From: Mycobacterium shigaense
Lineage (GTDB): Bacteria; Actinomycetota; Actinomycetes; Mycobacteriales; Mycobacteriaceae
Direction of reading: 5' to 3'
Assembly (NCBI RefSeq): GCF_002356315.1
Contig: NZ_AP018164.1
Location: 1-64,000, forward strand
Length of the DNA stretch: 64,000 nt
The notes under the pieces were generated by a model. That model had not been told where the DNA came from and made no database searches. It was given only the letters and a program-made list of their open reading frames with translations. The translations under genes were made by a program, and so were the position numbers. Every line of letters starts with the position of its first letter. Position 1 is the stretch's first letter. This document shows positions 1 to 12,358 of this stretch, piece after piece.

Positions 1-1518
1 TTGACCGATGACTCCGGTTCCGGCTTCACGACAGTGTGGAATGCGGTCGTCTCCGAGCTCAACGGCGATCCGACGCCAGACGGCGTAGCCACCGACCTCA
101 CTGGTCTGGAAAATCCGCTGACACCTCAGCAGCGCGCGTGGCTCAACCTTGTTCAGCCACTCACCATCGTCGAGGGCTTCGCCCTGCTGTCCGTGCCGAG
201 CAGTTTCGTACAAAACGAGATTGAACGTCATCTCCGCACGCCGATCACCGATGCGCTGAGCCGTCGGCTCGGGCAGCAGATCCAGCTCGGAGTCCGCATC
301 GCACCGCCGCCTGAGGACTCCGACGAACCCGGCTACCCGCCGCCGGACACCTTCAACGACGACATCCTCGAAACGTCAAGTGACGTTGACGAGGGTGATG
401 AGAACGGCGAGGTGATCGGCGCCGAACACACCTGGCCCAACTACTTCACCGAACGTCCCCATGCGAACGACCCGGCCGTGGCCGGCGGGACCAGCCTCAA
501 CCGCCGCTACACGTTCGACACTTTCGTGATCGGTGCCTCGAACCGGTTCGCCCACGCCGCGGCGCTGGCGATCGCCGAGGCTCCCGCCCGCGCCTACAAC
601 CCGCTTTTCATCTGGGGCGAATCCGGACTCGGCAAAACTCACCTCCTGCACGCCGCCGGCAACTACGCCCAGCGACTGTTCCCGGGCATGCGGGTCAAGT
701 ACGTCTCCACCGAGGAATTCACCAACGACTTCATCAACTCCCTGCGCGACGACCGCAAAGTTGCGTTCAAACGCAGCTACCGTGACGTCGACGTGCTGCT
801 GGTCGATGACATTCAATTCATCGAGGGCAAGGAAGGTATCCAGGAAGAGTTCTTCCACACCTTCAATACCCTGCACAACGCCAACAAGCAGATCGTCATC
901 TCGTCGGACCGGCCGCCCAAACAACTTGCGACACTGGAAGATCGGCTGCGAACCCGGTTCGAGTGGGGCCTGATCACCGACGTCCAGCCGCCCGAACTGG
1001 AAACCCGCATCGCCATTCTGCGCAAGAAGGCACAGATGGAACGGCTGGCGGTACCCGACGACGTGCTCGAGCTGATCGCCAGCAGCATCGAACGCAACAT
1101 CCGCGAGCTCGAAGGCGCCCTCATCCGGGTGACGGCGTTCGCCTCGCTGAACAAGACGCCCATCGACAAGGCGCTGGCCGACATCGTCTTGCGCGACCTG
1201 ATCGCCGACGCGAGCACCATGCAGATCAGCGCGGCCACCATCATGGCCGCCACCGCCGAGTACTTCGACACCACCGTCGAAGAATTACGCGGCCCGGGCA
1301 AGACCCGCGCCCTGGCTCAATCGCGCCAGATCGCGATGTATCTGTGCCGCGAACTCACCGATCTCTCGCTGCCGAAGATCGGTCAGGCGTTCGGCCGCGA
1401 CCACACCACCGTCATGTACGCGCAGCGCAAGATCTTGTCGGAGATGGCCGAGCGCCGTGAGGTGTTCGATCACGTCAAAGAACTCACCACGCGCATCCGT
1501 CAGCGTTCCAAGCGCTGA
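1..1518 (+). CDS. dnaA: Chromosomal replication initiator DnaA
   Basis: DnaA is an AAA+ protein that binds DnaA boxes at oriC, melts the origin and recruits the helicase. The 505-residue product has the N-terminal helicase-interaction domain, an acidic variable linker at about residues 100-160, and the AAA+ core with Walker [10 protein letters not shown] at about residues 205-213 and Walker B LLVDD. The C-terminal duplex-binding domain carries the signature [14 protein letters not shown]. The start is TTG at base 1, so its ribosome-binding site lies outside the window. The following genes dnaN, recF and gyrBA fix the locus as the chromosome origin. Length matches mycobacterial DnaA (about 507 residues). 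Confidence 0.98.
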   Translation: MTDDSGSGFTTVWNAVVSELNGDPTPDGVATDLTGLENPLTPQQRAWLNLVQPLTIVEGFALLSVPSSFVQNEIERHLRTPITDALSRRLGQQIQLGVRIAPPPEDSDEPGYPPPDTFNDDILETSSDVDEGDENGEVIGAEHTWPNYFTERPHANDPAVAGGTSLNRRYTFDTFVIGASNRFAHAAALAIAEAPARAYNPLFIWGESGLGKTHLLHAAGNYAQRLFPGMRVKYVSTEEFTNDFINSLRDDRKVAFKRSYRDVDVLLVDDIQFIEGKEGIQEEFFHTFNTLHNANKQIVISSDRPPKQLATLEDRLRTRFEWGLITDVQPPELETRIAILRKKAQMERLAVPDDVLELIASSIERNIRELEGALIRVTAFASLNKTPIDKALADIVLRDLIADASTMQISAATIMAATAEYFDTTVEELRGPGKTRALAQSRQIAMYLCRELTDLSLPKIGQAFGRDHTTVMYAQRKILSEMAERREVFDHVKELTTRIRQRSKR

Positions 1519-2009
1519 TTTGTAACCCGCGATTCAAACTTTTTTCGAAAAACTTCCCACCCGTCTGTCACACGGGTCACACGCCGGCGGTGTGTGCAGG
1601 CCTGTGCACAACCCCCGCAAACCACCGTGCACTACTCCCGCACCAGTGCACATCTGTGATTCATCCCCACCCACCCAACACGGGCCACACAGTTGTGCAC
1701 GCGGTCATCCACACCCCCACCGCTCCCCTAGCTGCACGGGAGTCCAATTGTCCCCAGAATGCACAGCCCTTAATACTGGTACTGAAATCTCTTCGTCCTT
1801 TCTTCTTTGAAGAACAGCCCTGGGGACACTTGGTTGCCGCAGGCTTGCAACCATCTCGACCACCCGGCTTGTCGGCCTCAGCGATTAGCTTTCAAGATGG
1901 CCGCAGACGATCTACGGTTGTTCTTCGACTCCCGGTTGCGGGAGCCCCACGCTAGCGGGGGACGAGGCTAGCCACTGGACTCGAATCTTTTGGTAGGTGA
2001 AGGGACGCT
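1519..2009. other. oriC: Chromosomal origin of replication, oriC (dnaA-dnaN intergenic region)
   Basis: This 491-bp gene-free stretch lies between dnaA and dnaN, the usual mycobacterial oriC position. Relaxed DnaA boxes (mycobacterial consensus TTGTCCACA) can be read at 1693-1701 (TTGTGCACG), 1705-1713 (TCATCCACA) and 1748-1756 (TTGTCCCCA). On the minus strand they occur at 1603-1611 (TTGTGCACA) and 1821-1829 (GTGTCCCCA). A locally AT-rich tract at about 1768-1815 follows the box cluster and is the likely unwinding region. Just after dnaA, a 12-bp palindrome TTTTTCGAAAAA lies in an AT-rich patch near 1540-1552. Box calls are by eye. No gene is seen here. Confidence 0.9.
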
Positions 2010-3209
2010 ATGGACGCCGCGACGACGAGAGCCGGCCTCACCGATTTGAAGTTTCGTCTGGTACGTGAGTCTTTCGCCGACGCGGTGTCCTGGGTGGCGA
2101 AAAATCTGCCGACCAGGCCCGCCGTGCCGGTGTTGTCCGGGGTGTTGTTGACCGGCTCCGATGACGGGCTGACCATCTCCGGTTTCGACTACGAAGTCTC
2201 CGCCGAGGCGCAGATAGCCGCTGAAATAGCTTCTCCGGGAAGCGTTTTGGTGTCCGGGCGGCTGTTGTCCGACATCACCCGGGCGCTACCCGACAAGCCG
2301 ATCGACTTTTACGTCGACGGCAACCGGGTGGCGCTCACCTGTGGCAGCGCTAAATTCTCGTTGCCGACGATGGCCGTCGAGGATTACCCGACGCTGCCGG
2401 CGTTGCCGGACGAGACTGGCGCGTTGTCCGCGGATCTGTTCGCCGAGGCGATCGGTCAGGTCGCCATCGCCGCGGGCCGGGATGACACGTTGCCCATGCT
2501 GACCGGAATCCGCGTCGAAATTTCCGGCGATACGGTCGTTTTGGCCGCCACCGATCGGTTCCGTCTGGCAGTGCGCGAGCTGACCTGGTCGGCGTTGGCG
2601 CCCGATGTCGAAGCGTCGGTGCTGGTGCCGGCCAAGACGTTGTCCGAGGCGGCCAAGGCCGGCATTGACGGAGCCGAGGTTCGGTTGGCGTTGGGTGCCG
2701 GCAGTGGTGTCGGTAAAGACGGATTACTTGGCATCAGCGGTAACGGCAAGCGCAGTACCACGCGATTGCTGGATGCCGAGTTCCCCAAGTTCCGCCAGTT
2801 ACTACCGGCCGAACACACGTCGGTGGCCACCATCAACGTCGCGCAGTTGACCGAGGCGATCAAGCTGGTCGCGCTGGTCGCGGACCGGGGTGCGCAGGTG
2901 CGAATGGAATTCGCCGACGGATCGCTGCGCCTTTCTGCGGGGGCCGACGATGTCGGCCGGGCCGAGGAAGAGTTGGCAGTCGACTTCGCCGGCGAACCGT
3001 TGACCATCGCGTTCAACCCGACCTATTTGACCGACGGTCTCGCATCGGTGCATTCGGAGCGAGTGTCGTTTGGTTTCACGACTCCGGGGAAGCCGGCGTT
3101 GCTGCGCCCGGCGATCGATGATGACAGTCATCCGACCGGCAACGGGCCGTTCTCGACATTGCCGACGGACTACGTCTACTTGTTGATGCCAGTTCGGTTG
3201 CCCGGCTAG
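2010..3209 (+). CDS. dnaN: DNA polymerase III beta sliding clamp
   Basis: DnaN is the ring-shaped processivity clamp that tethers the replicative polymerase to DNA. The 399-residue product is the normal length for a mycobacterial clamp and shows the three repeated clamp domains. Recognisable segments include [11 protein letters not shown] and [13 protein letters not shown] in domain 2 and the C-terminal [10 protein letters not shown], the end of the clamp fold that forms the peptide-binding pocket. The ATG start is preceded by GAAGGGA. The stop codon TAG is directly followed by the recF GTG start with no spacer, so the two genes are probably translationally coupled. Confidence 0.98.
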   Translation: MDAATTRAGLTDLKFRLVRESFADAVSWVAKNLPTRPAVPVLSGVLLTGSDDGLTISGFDYEVSAEAQIAAEIASPGSVLVSGRLLSDITRALPDKPIDFYVDGNRVALTCGSAKFSLPTMAVEDYPTLPALPDETGALSADLFAEAIGQVAIAAGRDDTLPMLTGIRVEISGDTVVLAATDRFRLAVRELTWSALAPDVEASVLVPAKTLSEAAKAGIDGAEVRLALGAGSGVGKDGLLGISGNGKRSTTRLLDAEFPKFRQLLPAEHTSVATINVAQLTEAIKLVALVADRGAQVRMEFADGSLRLSAGADDVGRAEEELAVDFAGEPLTIAFNPTYLTDGLASVHSERVSFGFTTPGKPALLRPAIDDDSHPTGNGPFSTLPTDYVYLLMPVRLPG

Positions 3210-4379
3210 GTGTACGTTCGACATTTGGCGCTGCGCGACTTCCGGTCCTGGGCGTCCGTTGATCTCGAATTAGAGCCTGGGCGCACGGTGTTCGTCGGTT
3301 CCAATGGCTTTGGGAAAACGAATCTCCTTGAGGCACTGTGGTATTCGACGACTCTGGGTTCGCATCGGGTGGGGACGGACGTGCCGCTGATCCGCGACGG
3401 TGCGCCGCGCGCCGTTGTTTCGACCATCGTGGTGAACGAGGGCCGCGAATGTGCGATCGATCTGGAGATCGCGGCGGGCCGGGCCAACAAGGCCCGGCTT
3501 AACCGCTCGCCGGTGCGCAGCACCCGCGAAGTGGTCGGAGTGCTGCGGTGTGTGTTGTTTGCTCCCGAGGACCTGTCGCTGGTGCGCGGCGATCCCGCGG
3601 ACCGGCGCCGTTACGTGGACGACCTGGCGACGGTGCGCCGCCCGCGAACTGCCGGGGTGCGTGCCGACTACGAGAAGGTGCTGCGCCAGCGGACCGCATT
3701 GCTCAAGTCGCTGGCGGGGTCGCGATACCGCGGTGGCAGCCAAGACGCGCTGGACACCCTTGGGGTGTGGGACAGCCGGTTGGCTGAACACGGCGCCGAA
3801 TTGATGGCCGCCCGAATCGATTTGGTGAACGAATTGGCGCCAGAGGTGGAGAAGGCCTACCAGTTGTTGGCGCCGGCTTCCCGTCCGGCGTCCATCGGCT
3901 ACCGGGCCAGCATCGAGGGGTTGGGTGCCGCGGAGTCAGAGGTAGCCGCGGGTACCGACCGCGATTTCTTGGCGGCCGCGCTGCTGGCGGCGCTGGCAGC
4001 GCGCCGCGATGCCGAACTGGAACGCGGAGTGTGTCTCGTGGGCCCACACCGCGATGATCTGGAGCTCCGCCTGGGTGATCAGCCCGCCAAAGGCTTTGCC
4101 AGCCATGGTGAATCGTGGTCGTTCGCGGTCGCGTTGCGCCTGGCGTCCTACGAATTGTTGCGTGCCGACGGGAGCGAGCCCGTGTTGTTGCTCGATGATG
4201 TGTTCGCCGAACTCGACACGGCTCGCCGGCGTGCTTTGGCGGCCGTGGCCGAATCCGCCGAGCAGGTTTTGGTAACCGCGGCGGTACTGGAAGACATCCC
4301 TGAGGGCTGGGATGCTAGGCGGGTGCACATCGATCTGCGTGACGGCGAATCCGGCCGGGTGTCGGTGGTGCGGGCGTGA
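3210..4379 (+). CDS. recF: DNA replication/repair protein RecF
   Basis: RecF is an SMC-like ATPase that loads RecA at single-strand gaps with RecO and RecR. The 389-residue product has Walker [10 protein letters not shown] at about residues 30-38, near the start of the protein as is normal for RecF, and a C-terminal Walker B segment [11 protein letters not shown]. The GTG start abuts the dnaN stop. The 3' end overlaps the next gene by the four bases GTGA. There is no gnd gene between dnaN and recF, as in slow-growing mycobacteria. Confidence 0.97.
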   Translation: MYVRHLALRDFRSWASVDLELEPGRTVFVGSNGFGKTNLLEALWYSTTLGSHRVGTDVPLIRDGAPRAVVSTIVVNEGRECAIDLEIAAGRANKARLNRSPVRSTREVVGVLRCVLFAPEDLSLVRGDPADRRRYVDDLATVRRPRTAGVRADYEKVLRQRTALLKSLAGSRYRGGSQDALDTLGVWDSRLAEHGAELMAARIDLVNELAPEVEKAYQLLAPASRPASIGYRASIEGLGAAESEVAAGTDRDFLAAALLAALAARRDAELERGVCLVGPHRDDLELRLGDQPAKGFASHGESWSFAVALRLASYELLRADGSEPVLLLDDVFAELDTARRRALAAVAESAEQVLVTAAVLEDIPEGWDARRVHIDLRDGESGRVSVVRA

Positions 4380-4936
4380 CCGGCACCGAAGATCAGCGCA
4401 AGGTCGGTCCGGAAAGACTGAACCAGCTGGCCGGCATGGACCTGGTGCGGCGCACTCTGGAAGAAGCCCGCGCCGCCGCCCGGGCCAAGGGCAAGGACGC
4501 GGGCCGCGGCCGGGCCGGCGCCCCCGTCGCGCGGCGGGCGGGCGGGCAGCGCCGCAGCTGGTCGGGACCGGGCCCGGACGTCCGCGATCCCCAGCCATTG
4601 GGGAGGTTGACCCGCGACCTGGCGAAGAAACGTGGCTGGGCGACCCGTGTCGCCGAGGGTACGGTGCTGGGGCATTGGCCATCGGTGGTCGGCCATCAGA
4701 TCGCTGATCACGCGACGCCGACGGCCCTGACCGAGGGTGTGCTCAGCGTCGCCGCCGAGTCGACGGCCTGGGCCACCCAGCTGCGGATGATCCAGGCGCA
4801 GCTGTTGGCGAAAATCGCCGCCGCGGTCGGCAACGGGGTGGTCACCTCGTTGAAGATCACCGGCCCGGCCGCGCCGTCATGGCGGAAGGGTCCGCGGCAC
4901 ATCTCGGGCCGGGGTCCGCGTGACACCTACGGCTGA
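4376..4936 (+). CDS. dciA: DciA/DUF721 replicative-helicase partner (Rv0004-like)
   Basis: The 186-residue protein matches the DUF721/DciA family, which in bacteria lacking DnaC/DnaI helps load or activate DnaB. The N-terminal half is basic and rich in Ala, Gly and Arg and probably disordered (about residues 20-75). The conserved domain begins near residue 75 with [14 protein letters not shown], followed by [10 protein letters not shown] and [18 protein letters not shown], typical of the family. The GTG start overlaps the recF stop (GTGA), so recF and dciA are coupled. The function is assigned from family and context. Confidence 0.9.
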   Translation: MTGTEDQRKVGPERLNQLAGMDLVRRTLEEARAAARAKGKDAGRGRAGAPVARRAGGQRRSWSGPGPDVRDPQPLGRLTRDLAKKRGWATRVAEGTVLGHWPSVVGHQIADHATPTALTEGVLSVAAESTAWATQLRMIQAQLLAKIAAAVGNGVVTSLKITGPAAPSWRKGPRHISGRGPRDTYG

Positions 4937-5062
4937 CCCGTTCGGTGCCGCGCGGGGTGCCGCGAACATACCCTCGACAGGCGGCGAACGACCGCCTCTC
5001 AGATCGGCGAGGACGAAATGGACCCCCATCATGCACCTCCGGACGCGCGATAAACGAAGAAA

Positions 5063-5136
5063 TTGAGCACACGGCGCGTCCAGATAGGTAGAAACGCGCC
5101 CGGAGAATCGGTCCTGACCCCCCATCACGGTAGAGT
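5063..5136 (+). promoter_or_regulatory. Putative gyrBA promoter region
   Basis: In the 266-bp gap before gyrB there is a TTGAGC element at 5063-5068 with TAGGTA 16 bases downstream (5085-5090). A second -10-like TAGAGT lies at 5131-5136, about 67 bases before the gyrB start. These fit SigA-type spacing and suggest one or two promoters. The assignment is by inspection only. Confidence 0.35.
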
Positions 5137-5178
5137 GGATGCATGCGACTGCTGCGGTGATGAGAACCGCCCGCATGA

Positions 5179-7236
<2,058 letters not shown>

Positions 7237-7277
7237 TTGATCAGACCGGCCACCGTTGACCGAACGACGAGGACTAC

Positions 7278-9791
7278 ATGACTGACACCACGCTGCCGCC
7301 GGGCGACGACTCGCTCGACCGGATCGAACCGGTCGACATTCAGCAGGAGATGCAGCGCAGCTACATCGATTACGCGATGAGCGTGATCGTCGGTCGCGCG
7401 CTGCCCGAGGTGCGCGACGGTCTCAAGCCGGTGCACCGCCGGGTGCTCTACGCCATGTTCGACTCGGGCTTCCGGCCCGACCGCGGTCACGCCAAGTCGG
7501 CACGCTCGGTCGCCGAGACGATGGGCAACTATCATCCGCACGGCGACTCGTCGATCTATGACACGTTGGTCCGGATGGCGCAGCCTTGGTCGCTGCGGTA
7601 CCCGTTGGTCGACGGCCAGGGCAACTTCGGCTCGCCGGGCAACGACCCGCCGGCCGCGATGCGATACACCGAGGCGCGCCTGACCCCCCTGGCGATGGAG
7701 ATGCTGCGCGAAATCGACGAGGAGACAGTCGATTTCATCCCGAACTATGACGGGCGGGTGCAGGAGCCGACCGTGCTGCCCAGTCGGTTCCCCAACCTGC
7801 TGGCCAACGGGTCGGGCGGCATCGCGGTCGGTATGGCGACCAACATCCCGCCGCACAACCTGCGTGAACTGGCCGAGGCCGTCTACTGGTGCCTGGACAA
7901 TCACGAGGCCGACGAAGAGGCGACGCTGGCCGCCGTCTGCGAGCGGGTGAAGGGCCCCGACTTCCCCACCCACGGCCTGATCGTCGGATCGCAAGGCATG
8001 CACGACGCCTACACCACCGGCCGTGGGTCGATCCGGATGCGCGGAGTCGTTGAGGTGGAAGAGGATTCACGCGGCCGCACCTCGCTGGTAATCACTGAGC
8101 TGCCCTACCAGGTGAACCACGACAACTTCATCACCTCGATCGCCGAACAGGTCCGCGACGGCAAGCTGGCCGGCATCTCCAACATCGAGGACCAGTCAAG
8201 CGACCGCGTCGGCCTGCGCATCGTCGTCGAAATCAAGCGGGACGCTGTGGCCAAGGTGGTGCTGAACAACCTCTACAAGCACACCCAGCTGCAGACCAGC
8301 TTCGGCGCGAACATGTTGTCGATCGTCGACGGGGTGCCGCGCACGCTGCGGCTCGACCAGATGATCCGCTACTACGTCGCGCACCAACTCGACGTCATCG
8401 TCCGGCGCACCACCTACCGGCTGCGCAAGGCCAACGAACGCGCGCACATCTTGCGCGGGTTGGTCAAAGCCCTTGACGCACTGGATGAAGTGATCGCGCT
8501 GATCCGCGCATCGGAGACCGTCGACATCGCGCGGGCCGGCTTGATCGAGTTGCTGGACATCGACGACATCCAGGCGCAGGCGATCCTCGACATGCAGCTG
8601 CGGCGGCTGGCCGCCCTGGAGCGCCAGCGCATCGTCGACGACTTGGCCAAGATCGAGGCCGAGATCGCCGACCTGGAGGACATTCTGGCCAAGCCGGAGC
8701 GTCAGCGCGGCATCGTCCGCGACGAGCTCGCCGAGATCGTCGAGAAGCACGGCGACGACCGCCGCACCCGGATCGTGGCGGCCGACGGCGAGGTCAACGA
8801 CGAGGACCTGATCGCCCGTGAGGACGTCGTCGTCACGATCACCGAGACCGGCTACGCCAAGCGCACCAAGACCGACCTGTACCGCAGCCAGAAGCGGGGC
8901 GGCAAGGGCGTGCAGGGCGCGGGGCTCAAGCAGGACGACATCGTCGCGCACTTCTTCGTGTCCTCGACGCATGACTGGATCCTGTTCTTTACCACGCAGG
9001 GCCGGGTTTATCGGGCGAAGGCCTACGAGCTGCCCGAGGCGTCGCGGACCGCGCGCGGTCAGCACGTCGCCAACCTGCTGGCCTTCCAGCCCGAGGAGCG
9101 CATCGCGCAGGTCATCCAGATCCGCAGCTACGAGGACGCGCCTTATCTGGTGCTGGCCACCCGCAACGGGTTGGTCAAGAAGTCCAAGCTGACCGACTTC
9201 GACTCCAACCGGTCGGGCGGCATCGTCGCGGTCAACCTGCGCGACGGGGATGAACTGGTCGGCGCGGTGCTGTGCTCGTCGGAAGAGGACCTGCTGCTGG
9301 TGTCGGCGCTGGGCCAGTCGATCCGTTTCTCGGCGACCGACGAGGCGCTGCGGCCGATGGGCCGCGCCACCTCCGGCGTTCAGGGCATGCGGTTCAACGC
9401 GGATGACTACCTGCTGTCGCTGAATGTCATCCGCGAGGGCACCTACCTGTTGGTGGCCACGTCCGGGGGCTATGCCAAGCGCACCGCGATCGAGGAGTAC
9501 CCGGTGCAGGGCCGCGGCGGCAAGGGGGTCCTGACGGTCCAGTACGACGTCCGCCGTGGCAGGCTGGTCGGAGCGTTGATCGTCGATGATGACAGCGAGC
9601 TGTATGCGATCACCTCGGGCGGCGGGGTCATCCGCACCGCGGCACGCCAGGTCCGCAAGGCCGGACGGCAGACCAAGGGCGTGCGGTTGATGAACCTGGG
9701 TGAGGACAACACGCTGTTGGCTATCGCGCGCAACGCGGAGGAGAACGAAGACGAGGGCCTTGCGGAAACCGGCGGGGAGTCGGACGGCTAG
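7278..9791 (+). CDS. gyrA: DNA gyrase subunit A
   Basis: GyrA carries the catalytic tyrosine for DNA breakage and the C-terminal beta-pinwheel that wraps DNA. The 837-residue product contains the active-site region AMRYTEARL and the GyrA-box QRGGKGVQG, and is of normal length. There is no intein, unlike M. leprae and some other mycobacteria. The quinolone-determining region reads [16 protein letters not shown]. Residue 91 (codon TCG at 7548) is Ser where M. tuberculosis has Ala90, the position equivalent to E. coli Ser83. The acidic tail after about residue 815 is variable among mycobacteria. Confidence 0.98.
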   Translation: MTDTTLPPGDDSLDRIEPVDIQQEMQRSYIDYAMSVIVGRALPEVRDGLKPVHRRVLYAMFDSGFRPDRGHAKSARSVAETMGNYHPHGDSSIYDTLVRMAQPWSLRYPLVDGQGNFGSPGNDPPAAMRYTEARLTPLAMEMLREIDEETVDFIPNYDGRVQEPTVLPSRFPNLLANGSGGIAVGMATNIPPHNLRELAEAVYWCLDNHEADEEATLAAVCERVKGPDFPTHGLIVGSQGMHDAYTTGRGSIRMRGVVEVEEDSRGRTSLVITELPYQVNHDNFITSIAEQVRDGKLAGISNIEDQSSDRVGLRIVVEIKRDAVAKVVLNNLYKHTQLQTSFGANMLSIVDGVPRTLRLDQMIRYYVAHQLDVIVRRTTYRLRKANERAHILRGLVKALDALDEVIALIRASETVDIARAGLIELLDIDDIQAQAILDMQLRRLAALERQRIVDDLAKIEAEIADLEDILAKPERQRGIVRDELAEIVEKHGDDRRTRIVAADGEVNDEDLIAREDVVVTITETGYAKRTKTDLYRSQKRGGKGVQGAGLKQDDIVAHFFVSSTHDWILFFTTQGRVYRAKAYELPEASRTARGQHVANLLAFQPEERIAQVIQIRSYEDAPYLVLATRNGLVKKSKLTDFDSNRSGGIVAVNLRDGDELVGAVLCSSEEDLLLVSALGQSIRFSATDEALRPMGRATSGVQGMRFNADDYLLSLNVIREGTYLLVATSGGYAKRTAIEEYPVQGRGGKGVLTVQYDVRRGRLVGALIVDDDSELYAITSGGGVIRTAARQVRKAGRQTKGVRLMNLGEDNTLLAIARNAEENEDEGLAETGGESDG

Positions 9792-9914
9792 GCCCGTAAC
9801 CCACGCGGGTCAAGCAGCGGCTCGTCCCGCAACCCGGGCATCTAGACTCAGCCCGACCACAGCTAACGCGACTGCCACCGCCTGGGCGGCCGAGGACAGG
9901 TAAGGAGTCTGCAG

Positions 9915-10775
9915 GTGACTTCACCGAACGAGCCGGGCGCCCCCAACAAGGGCGACGGGCCCAACGGAGATGGGGCCGGCGAGCGTGCCGGAGCGCATCA
10001 GACCCCGGCTGCGCCAGCCGGCCGCGCGCAGGAGGGGCCGGATGCACCGCCGTGGCAGCGCACCGGCCGTCCCGCGCAGCCGGCGAACCGCCCGGCCGAA
10101 TCCCAGGGTGACCGACCGTCGGGCCCGGCCGCCGGAATGGACGCCCGGCTCAACCGGTTCATCTCCGGCACGGCGGCACCCGGTGGCCCCGCGCACCCGA
10201 ATAGCCCGCCGCACGACGCCGGCCGTGGCGACGGCGGCGCCGCCGAGCCCTATGCCAGCGAGCTGCCCGACCTGTCGGGCCCGCTGCCCCGGCCGGCGCA
10301 GCGCAAGAGCGCCGAGCGGTCGACGGAGAGCTCGGCGGGGCCTGGCCGATCGGGGAGCACCGAGACGCGGGAGAGCTCAGACAAACTCGTCCAGGTGTCG
10401 CGGCGCACCCGTGGCCCGGTCCGGGCGAGCATGCAGATCCGGCGGATCGACCCGTGGAGCACGCTGAAAGTGTCGCTGATGCTTTCGGTGGCACTGTTTT
10501 TCGTCTGGATGATCGCTGTGGCGTTCCTGTATCTGGTGCTCGGTGGCATGGGCGTGTGGGCGAAGCTCAACAGCAATGTCGGCGACCTGCTGAACAACAC
10601 CAGCGGCAGCGGCGGGGAACTTGTGTCCAGCGGCACCATCTTCGGCGGCGCGGTGCTGATCGGGTTGGTCAACATCGTCCTGCTGACCGCCATGGCCACC
10701 ATTGGTGCCTTCATCTACAACTTGGCGACCGACCTGATCGGCGGCATCGAGGTGACGTTGGCAGACCGGGATTAG
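9915..10775 (+). CDS. DUF3566 membrane protein (Rv0007-like)
   Basis: The 286-residue protein has a long Pro/Ala/Gly-rich, probably disordered cytoplasmic N-terminus (residues 1 to about 160). A DUF3566 domain follows with two predicted membrane helices, near residues 185-210 ([20 protein letters not shown]) and 237-265 ([20 protein letters not shown]). The GTG start has AAGGAG 8 bases upstream. It sits between gyrA and two tRNA genes, exactly as Rv0007 does. The function is unknown; a role in the cell envelope or division is only a guess from neighbours and topology. Confidence 0.88.
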   Translation: MTSPNEPGAPNKGDGPNGDGAGERAGAHQTPAAPAGRAQEGPDAPPWQRTGRPAQPANRPAESQGDRPSGPAAGMDARLNRFISGTAAPGGPAHPNSPPHDAGRGDGGAAEPYASELPDLSGPLPRPAQRKSAERSTESSAGPGRSGSTETRESSDKLVQVSRRTRGPVRASMQIRRIDPWSTLKVSLMLSVALFFVWMIAVAFLYLVLGGMGVWAKLNSNVGDLLNNTSGSGGELVSSGTIFGGAVLIGLVNIVLLTAMATIGAFIYNLATDLIGGIEVTLADRD

Positions 10776-10838
10776 CCCGCGGTTTTGGGGGTGGGGCGGC
10801 GGTTGCGGTAATCTCGGCGCTCGGCCGTACGCGAATAC

Positions 10839-10912
10839 GGGCCTATAGCTCAGGCGGTTAGAGCGCTTCGCTGATAACGAAGAGGTCGGAGGTTCGAGTC
10901 CTCCTAGGCCCA
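10839..10912 (+). tRNA. ileT: tRNA-Ile (GAT)
   Basis: A full cloverleaf is readable. The acceptor stem GGGCCTA pairs with TAGGCCC, the D-arm has AGCTCAGGCGGTTAGAGC, the anticodon loop reads CTGATAA with anticodon GAT, and the T-loop is GTTCGAGTC. The discriminator is A and CCA is not encoded. It occupies the same place as the M. tuberculosis tRNA-Ile after Rv0007. Confidence 0.97.
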
Positions 10913-11048
10913 CAGTCATGTGCCCGTCAGGACGTTTCGTGAGAGTTGCATTGCCGTTGGCGCTGATCGCTGTAGCGTCAGCGGTGCTGTGGTCGCGACG
11001 TGGAGTCGAGGTCTGGCATGTGGCGGATGTTGATCCGTTCCCCGGCGA

Positions 11049-11121
11049 GGGGCCTTAGCTCAGTTGGTAGAGCACTGCCTTTGCAAGGCAGGTGTCAGGG
11101 GTTCGATTCCCCTAGGCTCCA
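11049..11121 (+). tRNA. alaT: tRNA-Ala (TGC)
   Basis: The cloverleaf has acceptor stem GGGGCCT pairing with AGGCTCC (one G-T pair), D-arm TAGCTCAGTTGGTAGAGC, anticodon loop TTTGCAA with anticodon TGC, and T-arm GGGGTTCGATTCCCC. The discriminator is A and no CCA is encoded. It pairs with the upstream tRNA-Ile, as in other mycobacteria. Confidence 0.97.
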
Positions 11122-11196
11122 CAAATCCCAAACTGTTTGCCAGCCGGTCATGTGTCCTGGCAGGCGCAGCGGCACTCATAGCTGTATGGTGCGGGC

Positions 11197-11497
11197 ATGA
11201 TGAAATCGGCGTTGATCGTCGCCGCGTCGTTCGGGACGGCGTTGACGATCAGTGGAATCGGAACGGCTCCGCAGGCTTCGGCGGGTTGTCAGGCAGGCAT
11301 CATCCCCGGAGGAGTCGTACTGCGACAAACCAATAGGCCCGGACGGGACCTGGGAGCGCTGCCATCAAGGCCCCAGCTATCCGGTGTACGGTGGCCCCGG
11401 AGTGGTTGAGACCAGAACCCCTCCGCCCGAGTGTTACCCGATTGACCCGACGCAGGCGACGCCGTTGGGGCAGCCGCCGAACCACATCGACGATTAA
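11197..11497 (+). pseudogene. Frameshifted secreted CDGP-type protein
   Basis: Two overlapping reading frames together make one small secreted protein. The frame from ATG 11197 encodes a signal peptide (MMKSALIVAASFGTALTISG, cleavage after PQASA) followed by GCQAG. The mature part continues one base out of frame: YCDKPIGPDGTWERC, then VYGGPGVVETRTPPPECYP up to the stop at 11495-11497. That Cys/Pro pattern matches small mycobacterial CDGP-domain secreted proteins. The switch must lie near the CCCCGGAGGAG run at about 11305-11315 and is explained by one extra base or two missing bases. It is either a real pseudogene or a sequencing error; the function is unknown. Confidence 0.7.
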
Positions 11498-11589
11498 TTC
11501 GTCGACCGCCGAGCCCAGCTGAGCGCAGCGGCGGTCGTGGCCAACGCTTCCCCCGGTGCCACCGGCGTTGCCGGCAGAAGGAGGCGTAC

Positions 11590-12339
11590 GTGCCGCTGGA
11601 AAAGACGACCTGGTTGCGCGCGCTGCGGCCGGTGCCGAACGCTCGTGCCGTCCTGTTGGGCTTCCCGCCCGCCGGGGGATCGGCAGGGGCGTATCGGGCG
11701 CTGGCCCAACGGATCACGCTGGGCGTCGCGGTTTACGCCGTGCAGTATCCCGGGCGACAGGATCGGCTGGGCGACCCGCTGGTCACAGATATGGCCGAGC
11801 TGGCCGACCTCGTGACGGCCGACCTTTCGCGGTGGGGCGCGGTGCCCAAGCTCGCCTTGTTCGGGCACAGCATGGGGGCGACGGTCGCGTTCGAGGTGGC
11901 TCGGCGGTTGGAGTCGGAAAACCGCGATCCGGTCCGGTTGTTCGTGTCCGGCCGGATAGCGCCCGACGAGCCCTACTCGGGCCGCGTGCACACCGGGCCG
12001 GACGCCGAGCTGATCGCCGAGCTGGAGCGCCTGGCCAACGACCCGGCCTCGGTGGCGGGGCTGCGCGCCGACCCGGATCTCGCGGACCTGGTGCTGCCGC
12101 CGTTGCGCGCCGACTACCGCACGGTGGAGACCTACGAGTTCCAGCCGGGGCCGCCCCTGCGGTGCCCGCTGTCGGTGCTGCTCGGGGACGCCGATCCCAC
12201 CGTCACGCCCGGGCAGGCGGAAGGCTGGCGGGCGTACACCGACGCCGAATTCGAGCTGACTACGTTTCCGGGCCGGCACTTCTACCTCGACGAGCACGTC
12301 CCCGAGGTCGCCGACTACTTGTCCGCCCGCTTAGGCTGA
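11590..12339 (+). CDS. Type II thioesterase (alpha/beta hydrolase)
   Basis: The 249-residue protein is a type II (editing) thioesterase of the TesA/GrsT family, which releases acyl or aminoacyl groups from carrier proteins of PKS/NRPS systems. The oxyanion segment is FPPAGGSAGAYRALA, the nucleophile elbow is LFGHSMGA, the acid residue lies in LGDADPTV, and the catalytic His is in PGRHFYLDEH. The GTG start is preceded by AAGGAGG. No PKS or NRPS gene is in the window, so its partner must be elsewhere. It converges on the TetR gene with a 19-bp gap. Confidence 0.88.
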   Translation: MPLEKTTWLRALRPVPNARAVLLGFPPAGGSAGAYRALAQRITLGVAVYAVQYPGRQDRLGDPLVTDMAELADLVTADLSRWGAVPKLALFGHSMGATVAFEVARRLESENRDPVRLFVSGRIAPDEPYSGRVHTGPDAELIAELERLANDPASVAGLRADPDLADLVLPPLRADYRTVETYEFQPGPPLRCPLSVLLGDADPTVTPGQAEGWRAYTDAEFELTTFPGRHFYLDEHVPEVADYLSARLG

Positions 12340-12358
12340 ACTCCAAAAGTGTTGAGCG

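Noticed and set aside
1590..1955. Open frame inside the dnaA-dnaN gap
   Set aside because: It overlaps the DnaA boxes and AT-rich region of oriC, and has no domain similarity or good start.
7278..9791. Possible GyrA intein
   Set aside because: The coding sequence is contiguous and of normal length through the Tyr active site, with no insertion.
9792..9914. Terminator after gyrA
   Set aside because: Only a 4-bp stem (ACCC/GGGT) can be drawn, too weak to report.
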